From: Platanthera guangdongensis
Taxonomy: Eukaryota; Streptophyta; Magnoliopsida; Asparagales; Orchidaceae
Assembly: GCA_039583875.1 (NCBI GenBank)
Contig: CM077159.1
Location: 103,067,287-103,131,286, forward strand
Length of the DNA stretch: 64,000 nucleotides
Direction of reading: 5' to 3'
Under the pieces are notes generated by a model. The model saw nothing but the letters and a program-made list of their open reading frames with translations, did no database searches and was not told the DNA's origin. This document shows positions 46,301 through 57,203 of the stretch, one piece after another; position 1 is the stretch's first letter; the number at the start of each line of letters is the position of its first letter. A program made the position numbers and the translations under genes.

Positions 46301-47917
46301 GTCTTTGAAATTTTTCTAAGTCTTGAGTCTTTTGTAGTCTGTTGATGTCTTGTCCATGTAGTGTTGACTCTAAGGACATGACCTAGACTCTAGTTCACAC
46401 ACATTACCCTAGCTATACATGTTGGGTCAAACATCCTAGTTTAGTGAACCTAGACCAAATCCAACTAGGGATCCAACAATCTCCCCGTATTTGGGTAAGG
46501 TCACTAATTACAGACTCACATTAATAACAAAGTAAGAAAAATATATCTGGCATGAATTTTAACATATGTAGTAGATATATATATATACCGAGAGCTTTGT
46601 ATCAAGAATATAAATAAGCAGTTTTTAGAATAACAGAAAGACTAAAGACAGTTCAAAATGTTTATATCTTCTTCTTGGGCTCCTTTGGCTTATACTCCTT
46701 AGCTTTGTCATCTGGCTGAGTAAATTTGATTTCCCTATTAGGATCAGCTGCTTGAGCTTCTGTCATTGTCATGTAAGTAGCTCTAATGACATTCAGGGAG
46801 GTAGCTCTTGGCACTACAGCTTCAGGATGTAACTTCATATAATCATCAACATTGAAAAATTTACTAGCCTTAGCAAACCTGTTAAGTTCTTCCTCACTGG
46901 AGCTGGAAGATGTGGATTCATCCTCAGTTTCACTCCAGGATTCAGCTACAAAGACTTTCTCCTTCCTCACTAAGAGCTTCTAACTGCTACATGATAAATC
47001 TTGCCAAGACTGTTGTCTAAGTTCGTCGAGCTGAGAAGGTGAGTTTGTCGACTGGAGTGTGATCATGGACTTAGAATACTTAGATGTTTCTGGAATAAGA
47101 TGTTGAAGTAGATGATCGAGAAATCATCGAGCTGGGAACTAAGTTTGTCGACTGGAGTTCAGAGAGAAATTCTGGACTTGAAATGATGAAGTGTGGTGTC
47201 CATAAATCATCGACCTGAGTACCAAGTTCGTCGAGCTCAGCTCAGAGAATTGTCTCTTAGTTCATCGAGCTGAGCATGTCTTTCGTCGACCTTAGTTTGA
47301 CGAACGTCGAACTCATTTCCTGAGTCTTTGAAATTTTTCTAAGTATTGAGTATTTTGTAGTCTGTTGATGGCTGGTCCATGTAGTGTTGACTCTAAGGAC
47401 ATGGCATAGACTCTAGGTCACACACATGTCCCTAGTTATACATGTTGGGTCAAACATCCTAGTTTAGTGAATCTAGACCAAATCCAACTAGAGATCCAAC
47501 AATCTCCCCCTATTTGGGTAAGGTCACTAATTACATACTCACATTAATAACAAAGCAAGAAAAATATATCTGGCAGGAATTTTAACATATGCAGTAGATA
47601 TATATATATACCGAGAGCTTTGTATCAAGAATATAAATAAGCAGTTTTTAGAATAACGGAAAGACTAAAGACAGTTCAAAATGTTTATTTCTTCTTCTCG
47701 GGCTCCTTTGGCTTATCCTCCTTAGCTTTGTCACCTGGCTGAGTAAATTTGATTTCCCTATTACGATCAGCTGCTTGAGCTTCTGTCATTGTCATGTAAG
47801 TAGCTCCAATGACATTCAGGGAGGTAGCTCTTGGCACTACAGCTTCAGGATGTAACTTCATATAATCCTCAACATTGAAAAATTTATTAGCCTTAGAAAA
47901 CCTGTTAAGTTCTTCCT
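45949..47917. repeat. Tandem duplication of about 945 bp in element I
   Basis: 45949-46894 and 46974-47917 are near copies. Each contains part of the LTR array, the LTR start with its polypurine tract, and the end of the 3' ORF. They are separated by 79 bp of gag-like coding sequence (46895-46973). Confidence 0.9.
46660..46973 (-). pseudogene. Element I: duplicated end of 3' ORF fused to a gag-like fragment
   Basis: One open frame reads, from 46970 down, a short Ser/Glu-rich stretch (KEKVFVAESWSETEDES) and then the segment LNRFAKASKFFNVDDYMKLH...REIKFTQP shared with 47685-47917. The first part resembles the end of copia gag proteins next to their zinc knuckle. The join arose with the tandem duplication, so the chimera is not a natural gene. 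Confidence 0.7.
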
Positions 47918-48300
47918 TTATATACTTGGACATTGTAGTATATTCAGATGGATCCTTCCCTTCAGCTCTTGCTCTGTTAATCATGGATAGGCCAACCAAT
48001 TCCCGGAACCTGGCCATCCTAGCAGTTGTAGCTGTCTCGGGATCTTCAAATGGTACAGGAGGGGAAGCAGGTCTCTTGGGGCTTTTAGCCTTTTGATGTT
48101 CAGTGAATTGTTGCTGTTGATGTTGTTGATGCTGCTGATTGCCAGATGAATAATGCCTTTACTGGCTGCTTCCTGAAGAGGTGTACCTACCTTGATTTCT
48201 TTGATAGGTTTGAAACTGGGTAGTCCTCTGAGTTAAAGAACTGGAAGTACCAGCATCAGGTGGAGGAGGAGGATCCCTTCTATATCTTTGAGGAGGTGGT
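47685..48300 (-). pseudogene. Element I: ORF between pol and 3' LTR (env-like position)
   Basis: The frame runs from a Pro-rich start (DPPPPPDAGTSSS), through a Gln/His-rich stretch with one stop at 48164-48166, to DPETATTARMARFRELVG and a helical segment ending in charged PKEPEKKK at 47685. An ATG at 48017 begins its last 110 codons. I do not recognise the protein. Its place, after RNase H and before the LTR, is where Sireviruses often carry an extra (env-like) gene. No signal peptide or membrane segment is visible in what remains. Confidence 0.55.
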
Positions 48301-48424
48301 GAATATCTTCTGATTTTATAGTGCTAATCATAGAGTTCTCATCTGTGGTGAAAGAAGTATAGACCCACTCTCAGATCTCAGCGCCAGATATCTTGATCCC
48401 GGTGGACTTCAAATTCTTCAACTG

Positions 48425-48944
48425 CTATTCTTCAAGGAGTTGCAAGATGTCCAGAAAGATAGGGTCTGAATGTTGGAAGGAATCAAAGTCCACATCAAAG
48501 CATGTATCGAACTTCATCGCTGCAAGATTGCCTGCTGGAATCGACATGAGTTCACCTGCAAGAGAAAAACGAAGATCAAGTGCAAGGGAACTGAAAGCGC
48601 GGTACGGAGGTCGAAGAAAACCTAGATATAAGGTTTTCCAGAATATGAATCGACAAACTCCGTTCCACGAAAAATAAAATAATTCTTTGATCTGAAGTCG
48701 ACGAAATAATTTATAGTTAAATGATTTGTCGAGCTTAGTTTGAAGATTTGAAAACATTTCGTCGAGCTCCGTTCGATGAAATTTTTCTGAAGCAGATTCG
48801 TCGATCTCCGGTCGACGAAAATGACTTCACTCATAGAGAGTTCGCCGATCTCCGTTCGACGAATATCTCGAGAACTTTCCCCAGTTTGTCGAGCTTCGTT
48901 CGATGAACTTTGAAAAATTCGTCGAGCGCAGACAGAAGTTAAAT
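48425..48944 (-). repeat. Internal TTCGTCGA/TCGACGAA repeats and short frame in element I
   Basis: Between the RNase H stop and the 3' ORF, inverted pairs such as TTCGTCGATCTCCGGTCGAC occur about six times (48615-48935). A 110-codon frame (48757-48425, minus) overlaps and has no known domain. Its C-terminal half (FSLAGELMSIPAG onward) may belong to the 3' ORF in another frame. Confidence 0.6.
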
Positions 48945-49420
48945 CAAGGCTTCTCCATTAATCATACCCAGCTGATTTATAAAGACCAGGTGATTCCTTT
49001 CATCCAAGGGTTTGGTGAAAATATCAGCTCTTTGTAAATCAGTGTAGATATAGACAAGTTTGATTTTGTTTTTGTCTACACACTCTCTAATGAAATGATG
49101 TCTAATGTCTACATGCTTAGTCCTACTGTGATGGACTGGATTTTGTTCTATGGATATAGCACTTGTGTTATCACATAGTAGAGTTGAATTATTTTAGTTG
49201 AAACCATAGTGTATGAGTTGGTTTTGAATCCCCGACATCTGTGAACAGCAACTATAAGATGTAATGTATTCTGCTTCAGTAGTTGATGTGGACACAGATG
49301 ATTGTTTCTTGCAGAACCAAGATACTAGTCTCATACCAAGGAACTAGAAAGTTCCTGAGGTACTTTTCCTGTCAACCCTGCATCCAAAAAAGTCAGCATC
49401 TGAATATCCAGTTAAATCAA
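48945..49420 (-). pseudogene. Element I: copia RNase H
   Basis: On the minus strand GYSDADFFGCRVDRKSTSG opens the domain, followed by STTEAEYI, the CDNTSAI-S word, HSRTKHVDIRHHFIRE and DIFTKPL, ending with a stop near 48944. All of pol upstream is missing. At about 49420 the frame runs without a break into gypsy Gag of element H (...KKLEAEFD), so one predicted protein is half gypsy and half copia. Confidence 0.9.
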
Positions 49421-50080
49421 ATTCTGCCTCCAGTTTCTTGGACATCTCTAATATCCTGGCCAAGCTCCCATCAGAAATGAAGAGGAGGGCCTGCCTCATG
49501 TCATCGTGAAGACACTTGTAGAATCTCTTTGTGTAGCCTGCGTCATCCAGCTGGTATGAGTTTGCAAAGTAGGCTAGATATGTGAACTTCTGGTAGTATT
49601 CCAACACAATCCTGCTACCCTATCTCAACTGCAGGAACCTGTCCTCCAACTCATCCCTCGCCTATTGTGGTATGAAATGCTCCAATAGAGCTACTCTGAA
49701 CTCCACCCGGGAAATGTCTGCGCAATTAACTCCAACAAAGGTGGTTTCTAACAGTGACTTCCACCATCTCTTCGCATGTGACTCCAAGCAGGAAACTGTC
49801 AAGGCTAAAGCCTCCTCCGCCGGCAATCGAATCTCATCCATCTTCTCATAAATAATGTCTAGCCACTTCTCTATAGGGACTGGTAACTCCGTCCCTAGGT
49901 TAGCCCCATGATTTAGCTGTGGAGCCGGAGCCTGCTGAGCCCTGAAGGCCTCCAGAAGAGCTATTAGTGTCTGCCCCATCTCAGTTTGCTGTAATAAAGT
50001 CGGATACGGTGGGGGTGGAACTATGATCTGTGCCTGAGGTATACCCTGTTGAGGGGTATTGTTCGTCACAGGCAACAAAG
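49421..50080 (-). pseudogene. Element H: gag remnant
   Basis: On the minus strand the frame begins near 50080 without an ATG: a Pro/Gln-rich N-terminus, then LPVPIEKWLDIIYEKMDEI, LESHAKRWWKSL, RVEFRVALLEHFIPQ, LEDRFLQLR, LEYYQKFTYLAYF and LHDDMRQALLFISDGSLARI. That is the capsid of a chromodomain gypsy Gag. Two in-frame stops (near 49660 and 49620) break it. The zinc knuckle, protease and RT start are lost at the junction with element I. It closely resembles element J's gag. Confidence 0.88.
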
Positions 50081-50255
50081 GAAAATTCCAATTGTAACTT
50101 AATGCACAAGTGGAACTAATGAAAAATTGGACTTTTGCATGTGATTCCCATTATGGGCACACCATTGCTTCCACTGCTAGTTTGTCCACAAACTAAGCTG
50201 GCGCGGGGTGGCTTATGGTTTTGTGTACTTCTTCTCTTCTAATCGAGGTTCGAAA

Positions 50256-50263
50256 TGATACTA
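50256..50263 (-). other. Primer-binding site of element H (degenerate)
   Basis: TAGTATCA on the minus strand, one base from TGGTATCA, three bases after the LTR end. The leader runs from here to the gag at 50080. Confidence 0.6.
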
Positions 50264-50266
50264 GTT

Positions 50267-53200
50267 TGTAAGACCCTTTTTTACTATGTGACGGGTTATT
50301 ACACCCAGAATCATCATTTTGCGGTGACCCCAACACTTGGGGAGGTCGTCACTACAAAATGCTGATCCTGTCGGCATTAGTAATCACCAAGAAAGTAGAA
50401 ATAAATGAAAGGAGACAATTAAGTCAAGTCCACAAATCATTATAGATATATAGCTGAGTATGAAAATCACAGTAAAGTCCACATGATATAGAAGAAGAAT
50501 AGTAACGATAGAAGTAAAAAAATAAACATGCTCATGCCCGGTAAAGCATAACCTCGCTACAACACTCTCACGAAAGCTAAGTAAAACTAACACTCACGGA
50601 GCCAGAGGCTGGTGCTACTGTACTAGACTGGCCCACTTCCATGTGCACCACACTCCGCTGGCACTGTAACTCCTACTACTTCTCCCTGTCTCCCATCCGG
50701 AGCTCCTGAAATATTTGTTCCACCGATCATTAGTCAAAAGACTAAGCCAAATTTCCCCCACCCTCCCCTAGTGGCTCCTTGGCACCGTTTGAGAGTAATG
50801 ATTGGAAAGCTATGATTGTGGAGAGTTGACAAAATTAGGTGACAATGGTTCTAATCTAGAAGATTATATAGTATAACATTTACAAGAGTCCAAACTAGCA
50901 GTTTTATATCAAGTAGAGCAGTAAAAGGGGTAGAATGTAATGTGCACCATGAAGAAAAGAAACAGATAAATTATTAACATTAACTTATATTAATGTCTAC
51001 ACAAACTAATAATTTAAGGGGTCATTTGCAAGTCTCCCATCATATAAGCTATCCCATACTAGTTTATATGATGGGGTGTCAGGTTATATGCAGTTCCCCG
51101 ATTTTGGGAAGCTAGCTTCACTCCCAGGAGCCTCCGTAGTGGCTAACGGAGACAGTGGGTTGAGCCACCCCACTCCTAGACGGGTATTCACACTACCAGG
51201 CCTATCCCTTACGTACGGCTCCGAAAGACACACCTAGTCACCACAAACTAATGCTTGCAATCCCGCTATTCTTTTCCTTGGCTAAGTGTAAACCACACCC
51301 GCCAAGTCATCCTATTGATGTCGGTGTGAATGACCGTAAAATACCAAAGACCCACTACCTTATGCACATGCAACCATGAATTTTCGAGTCATCGGCTCCC
51401 CGGACTAACGTGTCCGTTATAACTACTTTCTGAGCCTACTGCTCCCCGGGATAACTTGTCCATTTCCACAACCACCGATCCTACCACTCAGACATCCCAA
51501 CCAAGCCAACCTCCCGAGTTATCGTGGTGAGTGAAGGTGAAGCCCTAGTGTTTACTAATTTCTCTTGATATTTTAGTCTTACGGATTAAGGTTAACCTTG
51601 AACTGCCCAGGGAATTCCCTTTGAAGGGCTCTCGAGGGCACTATGAACTACGATGGGCTAAAGCCCGAAGCTCCCTTTGACAAGGTACTTATTATTATTC
51701 GTATCAATGCAAGTCCTAATTTGTTATCATTCTCTTGAACTAGCTCTAATCGTATCTAGTCTATCCCTCTCCGAGGAAGGACGGTCCACGGTTGATCCTG
51801 AGCACAACTCTGCCCTTGCACAACCGGGATCACAAAATATACATTCTTTTGGTGACCTCATTCATACACAATCAGACCAGGTACACCAACTACCCCATAC
51901 CAAGGTTCACATATTTCCCTAATCCTATAGTTTTACTGTCTGTAGACCGAAAAGACTATATGATGTGCAAGAATGTTGATCTTCAAAATAATCATCCAAA
52001 TGATCTAAGATTATTATTTGGGGTCTATCATGATACTATATTAGTAAATCCAGAAGATTGCAATTTTCACTCATTATTTGGTATTTATTATATTTTTTGC
52101 AAAATCAGGCCACCGAGGATTTTGAACACCATGTATAATTTTCTGAGAAGGTATGACCTCAAAAAAATTATGACAAGTGTATATCATCAAAATAAGAGTA
52201 AATACTGAAATTTTGAATTTTTCAAAAAACTTTTGACCTCCAAACAAATTATTGATTAATTAACCTCATTAATAGTCCAAGTAGGAAATAATAGAAGTAG
52301 AAATCCAAAAATTATATAAAATTTACCGGATGTTAAAAATGACCATAAAAGACAACTGACAAAATTTATAAATTCGCCAAACTTATCTGGTCACATAATT
52401 TATTCATTTAATATTCTTCTACATAAGGTACTTTGTGAAACAACTTGCATAGAAAAGCTTCTATTAATTTTATAAAAATTCACAGAGCTCGAGGATATCC
52501 TAAAAAGTCCTCTAACCATGTTTCATAAGTTTTAAATAAATAAATACCTCATAATAAGTTTTTTAAAGATTAGGGAAACTACTATATTTGTGAATGAAGT
52601 ACCATAAATACTAACCCAAAATTCACACTAAAATTTCCAGAGCTTAATAGGAACAATATATGATTAGTGCCTAACCTTCAAGACCACACAAAGTCATATG
52701 GTGAAGTAATAAAAATCATGAGCAATACTGCCCTAATTGGTCCTAAGTTATTTCAAGAGGGATGTAAGCTCCTAAATCCCTAACATCACTTCCTAGGGTT
52801 AAATTGTATCCAAGACACACTACTAACAAGTTACAAGGCATTCCTAGGGCATGTGGTCTCATGTCCTTCATTGAGCTCAAAACCGCATCGCTAGGGCTTA
52901 CACTATGATCTTAGGGTATCTCCACCCCCAAACTACCATAAATCCCTTGTGGGGTTGTTTTGGATGATTTTGAGGCTCTGACCAAGGTTTCATCACTTTT
53001 GGATGAGAATTGATCACTCAAACCATCAAACAACCTTTGCCCTAATTTTTCCTTAATTGGACAAAAATTTGGTCACACCATTACCCAATTAAATCAACCC
53101 CAAATAGGTTGAGATTTTACTAGTAACCTATCATGACCCTAAGGATAATTCAATAAAATTTTGTATGCTTTTGAGGTCATTATAACCGTTAATTAAATCA

Positions 53201-55057
53201 TACATTATTTATTAAATAGTTTCTAAAACTATAGAATTTGTTTTCGAAAAGTTCCCATTTTTGCATATGTCTGGGGTATATGTGAGACTAACCTATGATC
53301 CAAATTCCAAAACATTTGGATGAGTAGTTTTTTGGGGGCACAAAAATTTGTTCCTGGTTAACCCTAGGCATAGCTTTCACCATTTGGTGTGCTGCAGTCA
53401 GACCAGTGACTAAAATTGTTGAAACCAATTTTAAAATAGAATAAACTCATAATGCTACAATTTTGATGTAATCCATTTTTTCCAAAAAGTCCTCTAAGTA
53501 TTTATAATAATTAAAACAAAAACTGCATTATATGTGACAGAATGTGAAATATAATGAATTAATAAAATTCATCAACCCGCACAAATCATGGGGAGGAATG
53601 GACAAAATCCCATCGTATTCTTCCTGGAGCCAATGGGTAGGATCGGCCCGTCCAGGGAGATATTTGCTCGTGAATTCCCGGCCACCCACACCTCCTCCTG
53701 GTCGGCCACCGCCACCACCACCTTCGTTGAGGTGGTGGCTAGCAATTCTCGGTGGTTGGCCGGCCGGAGGTGTCTGAAACAGTGATATATGGGTGCAAGA
53801 AAAAGCTTGAAAACCAAGTTCTCGGCCAGCTTGATTTGGGGCCAATTGGCCCCAAACCTTACGGCCAGTAAATGTCGATCTATCCACTGAGAGAGGAGAA
53901 GATGGTAGGACCTTCTAAGGTGGCTGAAGTCGAGTCGTTCGCCGTGTCGCCAAGGACGATGGTGGCGCAGCTCGGTGCTCTGCAGCTATACAGCCAAAGG
54001 GCTCAGCTTCTTTACGGGAATGGTGGAAACAACTTCTCTAAGCATGAGGAAGCTTTTAAAAGAATCAAATGGGGGGAGAGGGAGGGACATGACTTCAATG
54101 GCATTAATGGCCCTGATTGAAGGTTTTTGTCCAATGGTGGTTCAGTTCACCCGGACACTGAAAGGGCATGGAAAGTACCTTGATCTTCTCAAAACTGATG
54201 GGGGAGATGAATCAAGCCATTGGAGATGAAGAGAGGAGGCCCCTTGGCCTTCCAAGCTATGAATGACCATTTTCTCTCTCCTCCATTAAAGGGCAATAAA
54301 GCTTTCTCTCTCCTAGTCACTATTTCTAGAAAATGACTGGCATTTTGGATAATTCTCAGCCTCCAAAGGTTAATAGGCCAATCAAATTGGTCTTAGCCCA
54401 CGTGGCTTGGGCTTGGCTAGGTCATTTAGACTAGTTTGACTTAATTTTGGGGGTTGAGTTGACTTTGGTCACGTTGAACTTTTGGGTTGACCCAAATGAG
54501 TACTTGGTGATCCATTGGACTCCCCTAAGGTCTATGAAGGGTTGGGTATGTTTGATTTGGAACCTTGGAGGCCACCTGACCCTTAATTAGGTCACTTTGA
54601 CCATTTTAAGGCAATGGTTGACTTTGGTCAACTTGACCTCCTTAGTTGACACCAGTGGGTCCTTGGTGACCCATTTACCTCCCTTAGGTGTTAGGAAGGT
54701 CTAGGTGGGGTCAATTTAGCAAAGGGAAGGTCGATTGACCCTATGAAGGTTAGTTTGGCCAATTTGGGGTTAGGGTTGACTTTGATCAACTTGACCACTT
54801 TGATTGACCTCAATGGGTCCTTAGTGCCCCTATGGCTTCCCCTAGGATTGGGAGTGTTATGTTTGGGTCATGGAATCAAGTCAAAGTCCTAAAGTCAAAC
54901 CCTAGGAATGGTGATGAGGTTGTGCTATATGCAGACCAAGGTGATTTCCAGCTTCAAGCCATTGATCACTTGGCCTCTTGACCTTCCTAGGGTTTTTTCA
55001 TGACCTAGTCATGACAAAACCACTCTTAGGAGGTCTAGTTGTTTGAGGGATGTTACA
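50267..55057 (-). mobile_element. Element H: 5' LTR, 4791 bp
   Basis: Bounded by TGTAAGACCC (plus, 50267) and GGATGTTACA (55057), giving inverted TGTAA/TTACA ends. It lies between the RT of element J on the right and H's primer site and gag on the left, so it is a 5' LTR on the minus strand. The 3' LTR (30575-41694, interrupted) matches it over its inner 4 kb. Frames such as 53528-53887 and 51792-52208 are chance. Confidence 0.9.
54410..54960. repeat. TTGAC/GTCAA (W-box-like) cluster in U3 of H, 5' LTR copy
   Basis: More than a dozen TTGAC/GTCAA words, including GTTGACTTTGGTCAAC near 54618 and several TTGACCT or TTGACCC sites. It is in the first 650 bp of the LTR in element orientation. Confidence 0.8.
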
Positions 55058-55300
55058 TATTCCATACTATCAGTCTGTTAAGTCCTTTGTAGTCGATGCA
55101 CAGTCTGAGAGTCTCATCTTTCTTCTTTACAAAAAATACGGGGGCTGCCCACAACAAGGAGCTTGGTCTAACAAACCCAGCTTTAAACAACTCCTGTAAC
55201 TCACTCTGGAATTCCACTAACTCCTTATGGGCCATCCGATATGGAGCCCAAGATACTAGCGTATCCCCCATCATTAGTTGGATATGAAAGTCCTTCCCTC
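55058..55300 (-). pseudogene. Element J: reverse transcriptase N-terminus, cut by H
   Basis: On the minus strand: [58 protein letters not shown], then the TGTAA start of H's LTR. The rest of RT is not found on the other side of H. Confidence 0.9.
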
Positions 55301-55390
55301 AATGTGGTGGCAGTCCTGATAGCTTCTCTGGAAAGACATCAGTGAAATCCCACACTACTGGGATGTTGGAGATAGAATACTTTTCCTCAA

Positions 55391-55800
55391 TCATCTCAAA
55401 CAACACCACATAGACCTCGGCTCCCTGCAGATGGTCCTTGGAGGCATGGTAGAAGAAAGTAGACAACAGGAGAATGGGATAGTACCTTTAAAAGCCGCAT
55501 AGGAGACTCCATATCTCAGTACGAACATCCTTATTGGGCAATCAATCTGTGTATGGTTCCAATTGAGCCTTGTCATCCCCAAGAAGAGATCAAAATCCGG
55601 CAATTCCAAGATCGTAGCCAGAGCATTGAATGTTAGGCCATCGATGGTCACCTCCAGGAGATATTTTGTAGTAGATAGGATCTTCGTCCCATTCGTAAAA
55701 TGCACCCTCCTAGTGACTCCCATAAAATGTTAGACCTGGTCCAAGTCCTTGACAAATTTTTCCGCAGCAAAATTATGCGTCGCCCCGTGTCAAATAAGGT
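55391..55800 (-). pseudogene. Element J: aspartic protease remnant
   Basis: HGATHNFAAEKFV near 55790 stands for the D(T/S)GATHNF active site, with the Asp lost. GTKILSTTKYLLEVTIDGL and LPDFDLFLGMTRLNWN---IDC follow at 55690-55540, the usual protease core and flap. A stop separates active site and core. Confidence 0.85.
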
Positions 55801-55934
55801 ATGGGCAGGCTTGCTACGTACCGTTACTATTCCTGAGTTTATTAAACGATCTTATGTGGCTTGTTATGAAGTTTTCTTTCTTAGCACTACTAGTTTAAAA
55901 TTAGTTGTACTATTTAGGGATAGGAATTGAAATT

Positions 55935-56672
55935 GCTAGCATACCTGCTATAACCCTATCCAGGTTTCGGGGTTGAGCAAGGTCCAAAGTATACATCTGA
56001 TCTCTATCCAGTATACGATCGCCACATTGGAACCCATGTCCCCGACCACATCCTCGACCCCTGAATTACTATGTAGGTGGGGCAGCCTGTGGTATTGGGA
56101 GTGGTGCATATCTTCTGTTGTAGTTAATATGAATGTGTCCGGGATGGTGGCAGTGGTAGCACACTAGAGGGGGAGGTGCCCCATTCGCTGACCTTGGCAT
56201 CTTCTGCAACTGTAATGGCTGAGGAGTCATCACTTCCGGGTCCCTCTGCTCCTGTCTATTCTTCGGGTGGGATTGATCTCAATTTCTCTGATCCCTAATA
56301 TTCCTTCCTGCCATGAATAATCGAGTCATCTGAGGGCCTTTTTCCCCTGCCTCGAACTTTGAGTGGTCTAACTCCAACTTCTTTGTTATTTCCAGGATTC
56401 GGGCCGGGCTACTATCAGAGATGAAAAGGGGTGACTGCCTCAGGTCATCCCGGAGGCCCTTATAGAACCTCTTTGCATAGCTGCATCATCCACCTTGTAT
56501 AAATCAGTGAAGCGAGCTAAATGAGTAAACTCCTGGTAGTATTCCAAGATTGACTTGCTTCCCTGCCTCAGTTGTAGGAACCTATCTTCTACCTTATCCC
56601 TCATAATCTGTGGCATAAAATGCTCCAAAAATGTTGTCTTGAACTCGTCCCATGGGATGTATGTACCCTCAA
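55935..56672 (-). pseudogene. Element J: gag remnant
   Basis: From 56672 down: YIPWDEFKTTFLEHFMPQ, KVEDRFLQLRQGSKSILEYY, FTHLARFTDLYKVDDAA, then a frameshift near 56480 to LRDDLRQSPLFISD, LARIL-like text and a damaged zinc knuckle (CYHCHHPGHIHINY) near 56170. The capsid is the same type as element H's. The N-terminal half is lost where element L begins. Confidence 0.85.
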
Positions 56673-56699
56673 TATAACACCCCAAAAAGGAGTAGTGGT

Positions 56700-57190
56700 C
56701 ACTGGGGTTACTGAGCCGTGATAGTCTTATCGCAGGTAGTAACTCAGTGATTTAAAAGACTTAGCGCTCGGGCTAGGTACCGCGAAGCTATCACTCCGCG
56801 GTAGTCACTCAATGTTTTGACCACTGAATGCTTTCGAGTAATTGTCAAGAACGCTAATACTAGTCGGTAGGTGTTATCGCACCGTGGCAGCCACTCAACA
56901 CCTCGAGTACTCGATGCTGGCAAACAATCGTCGAGAGAGCTAACGCCAGGCGATCGAAGTTACCGCACTACGCTAACCGATCGACAAAAGTCGAATGACA
57001 ATAATCGAGAGCGCTAACGCCAGGTGGTAGAAGAAACTGCGCCACGTTAATCGCTTAACGAATGTCGAATGGTTTACTGTCCGGGTGCTACAGTGTTACC
57101 GCGGGCACTAGCTCTGATAGCGGCAGCGACTGGGTAAAGCGGTTACAGCCTTTGTTACGACACGAGGGTAGTAGTTACCGTGTGGCGGTA
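56700..57190. repeat. TACCGC/GGTAG and TCGTCGAGAG array in LTR L
   Basis: Alternating GGTAG, TACCGC, TCGTCGAGAG and CGCTAACGCC words. It ends about 10 bp before TATAAG at 57198-57203. The 3' LTR repeats it at 62790-63270. Confidence 0.8.
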
Positions 57191-57197
57191 GCTTTTG

Positions 57198-57203
57198 TAT
57201 AAG
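57198..57203 (+). promoter_or_regulatory. TATA-like box of LTR L
   Basis: TATAAG directly downstream of the array, at the position equivalent to LTR A's TTTATATATATG. Confidence 0.5.

Larger units (their letters stand above)
44585..46478 (-). mobile_element. Element I (copia, Sirevirus-like): 3' LTR, about 1.9 kb
   Basis: On the minus strand it starts TGTTGGATCCC at 46478, directly after a GGGGAGAT polypurine tract, and ends TATTTCA at 44585. Near its end it carries TATAAAAT (44744-44751, minus) and the G-run word 'gagggggg...tgaatag' common in plant copia LTRs. The TCGTCGA array occupies 45640-46300. Confidence 0.82.

Noticed and set aside
51677..52208. Frames of 81 and 138 codons resembling frames at 31178-31523
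   Set aside because: They match only because the two LTRs of element H match. Both copies have frame differences and no known domain.
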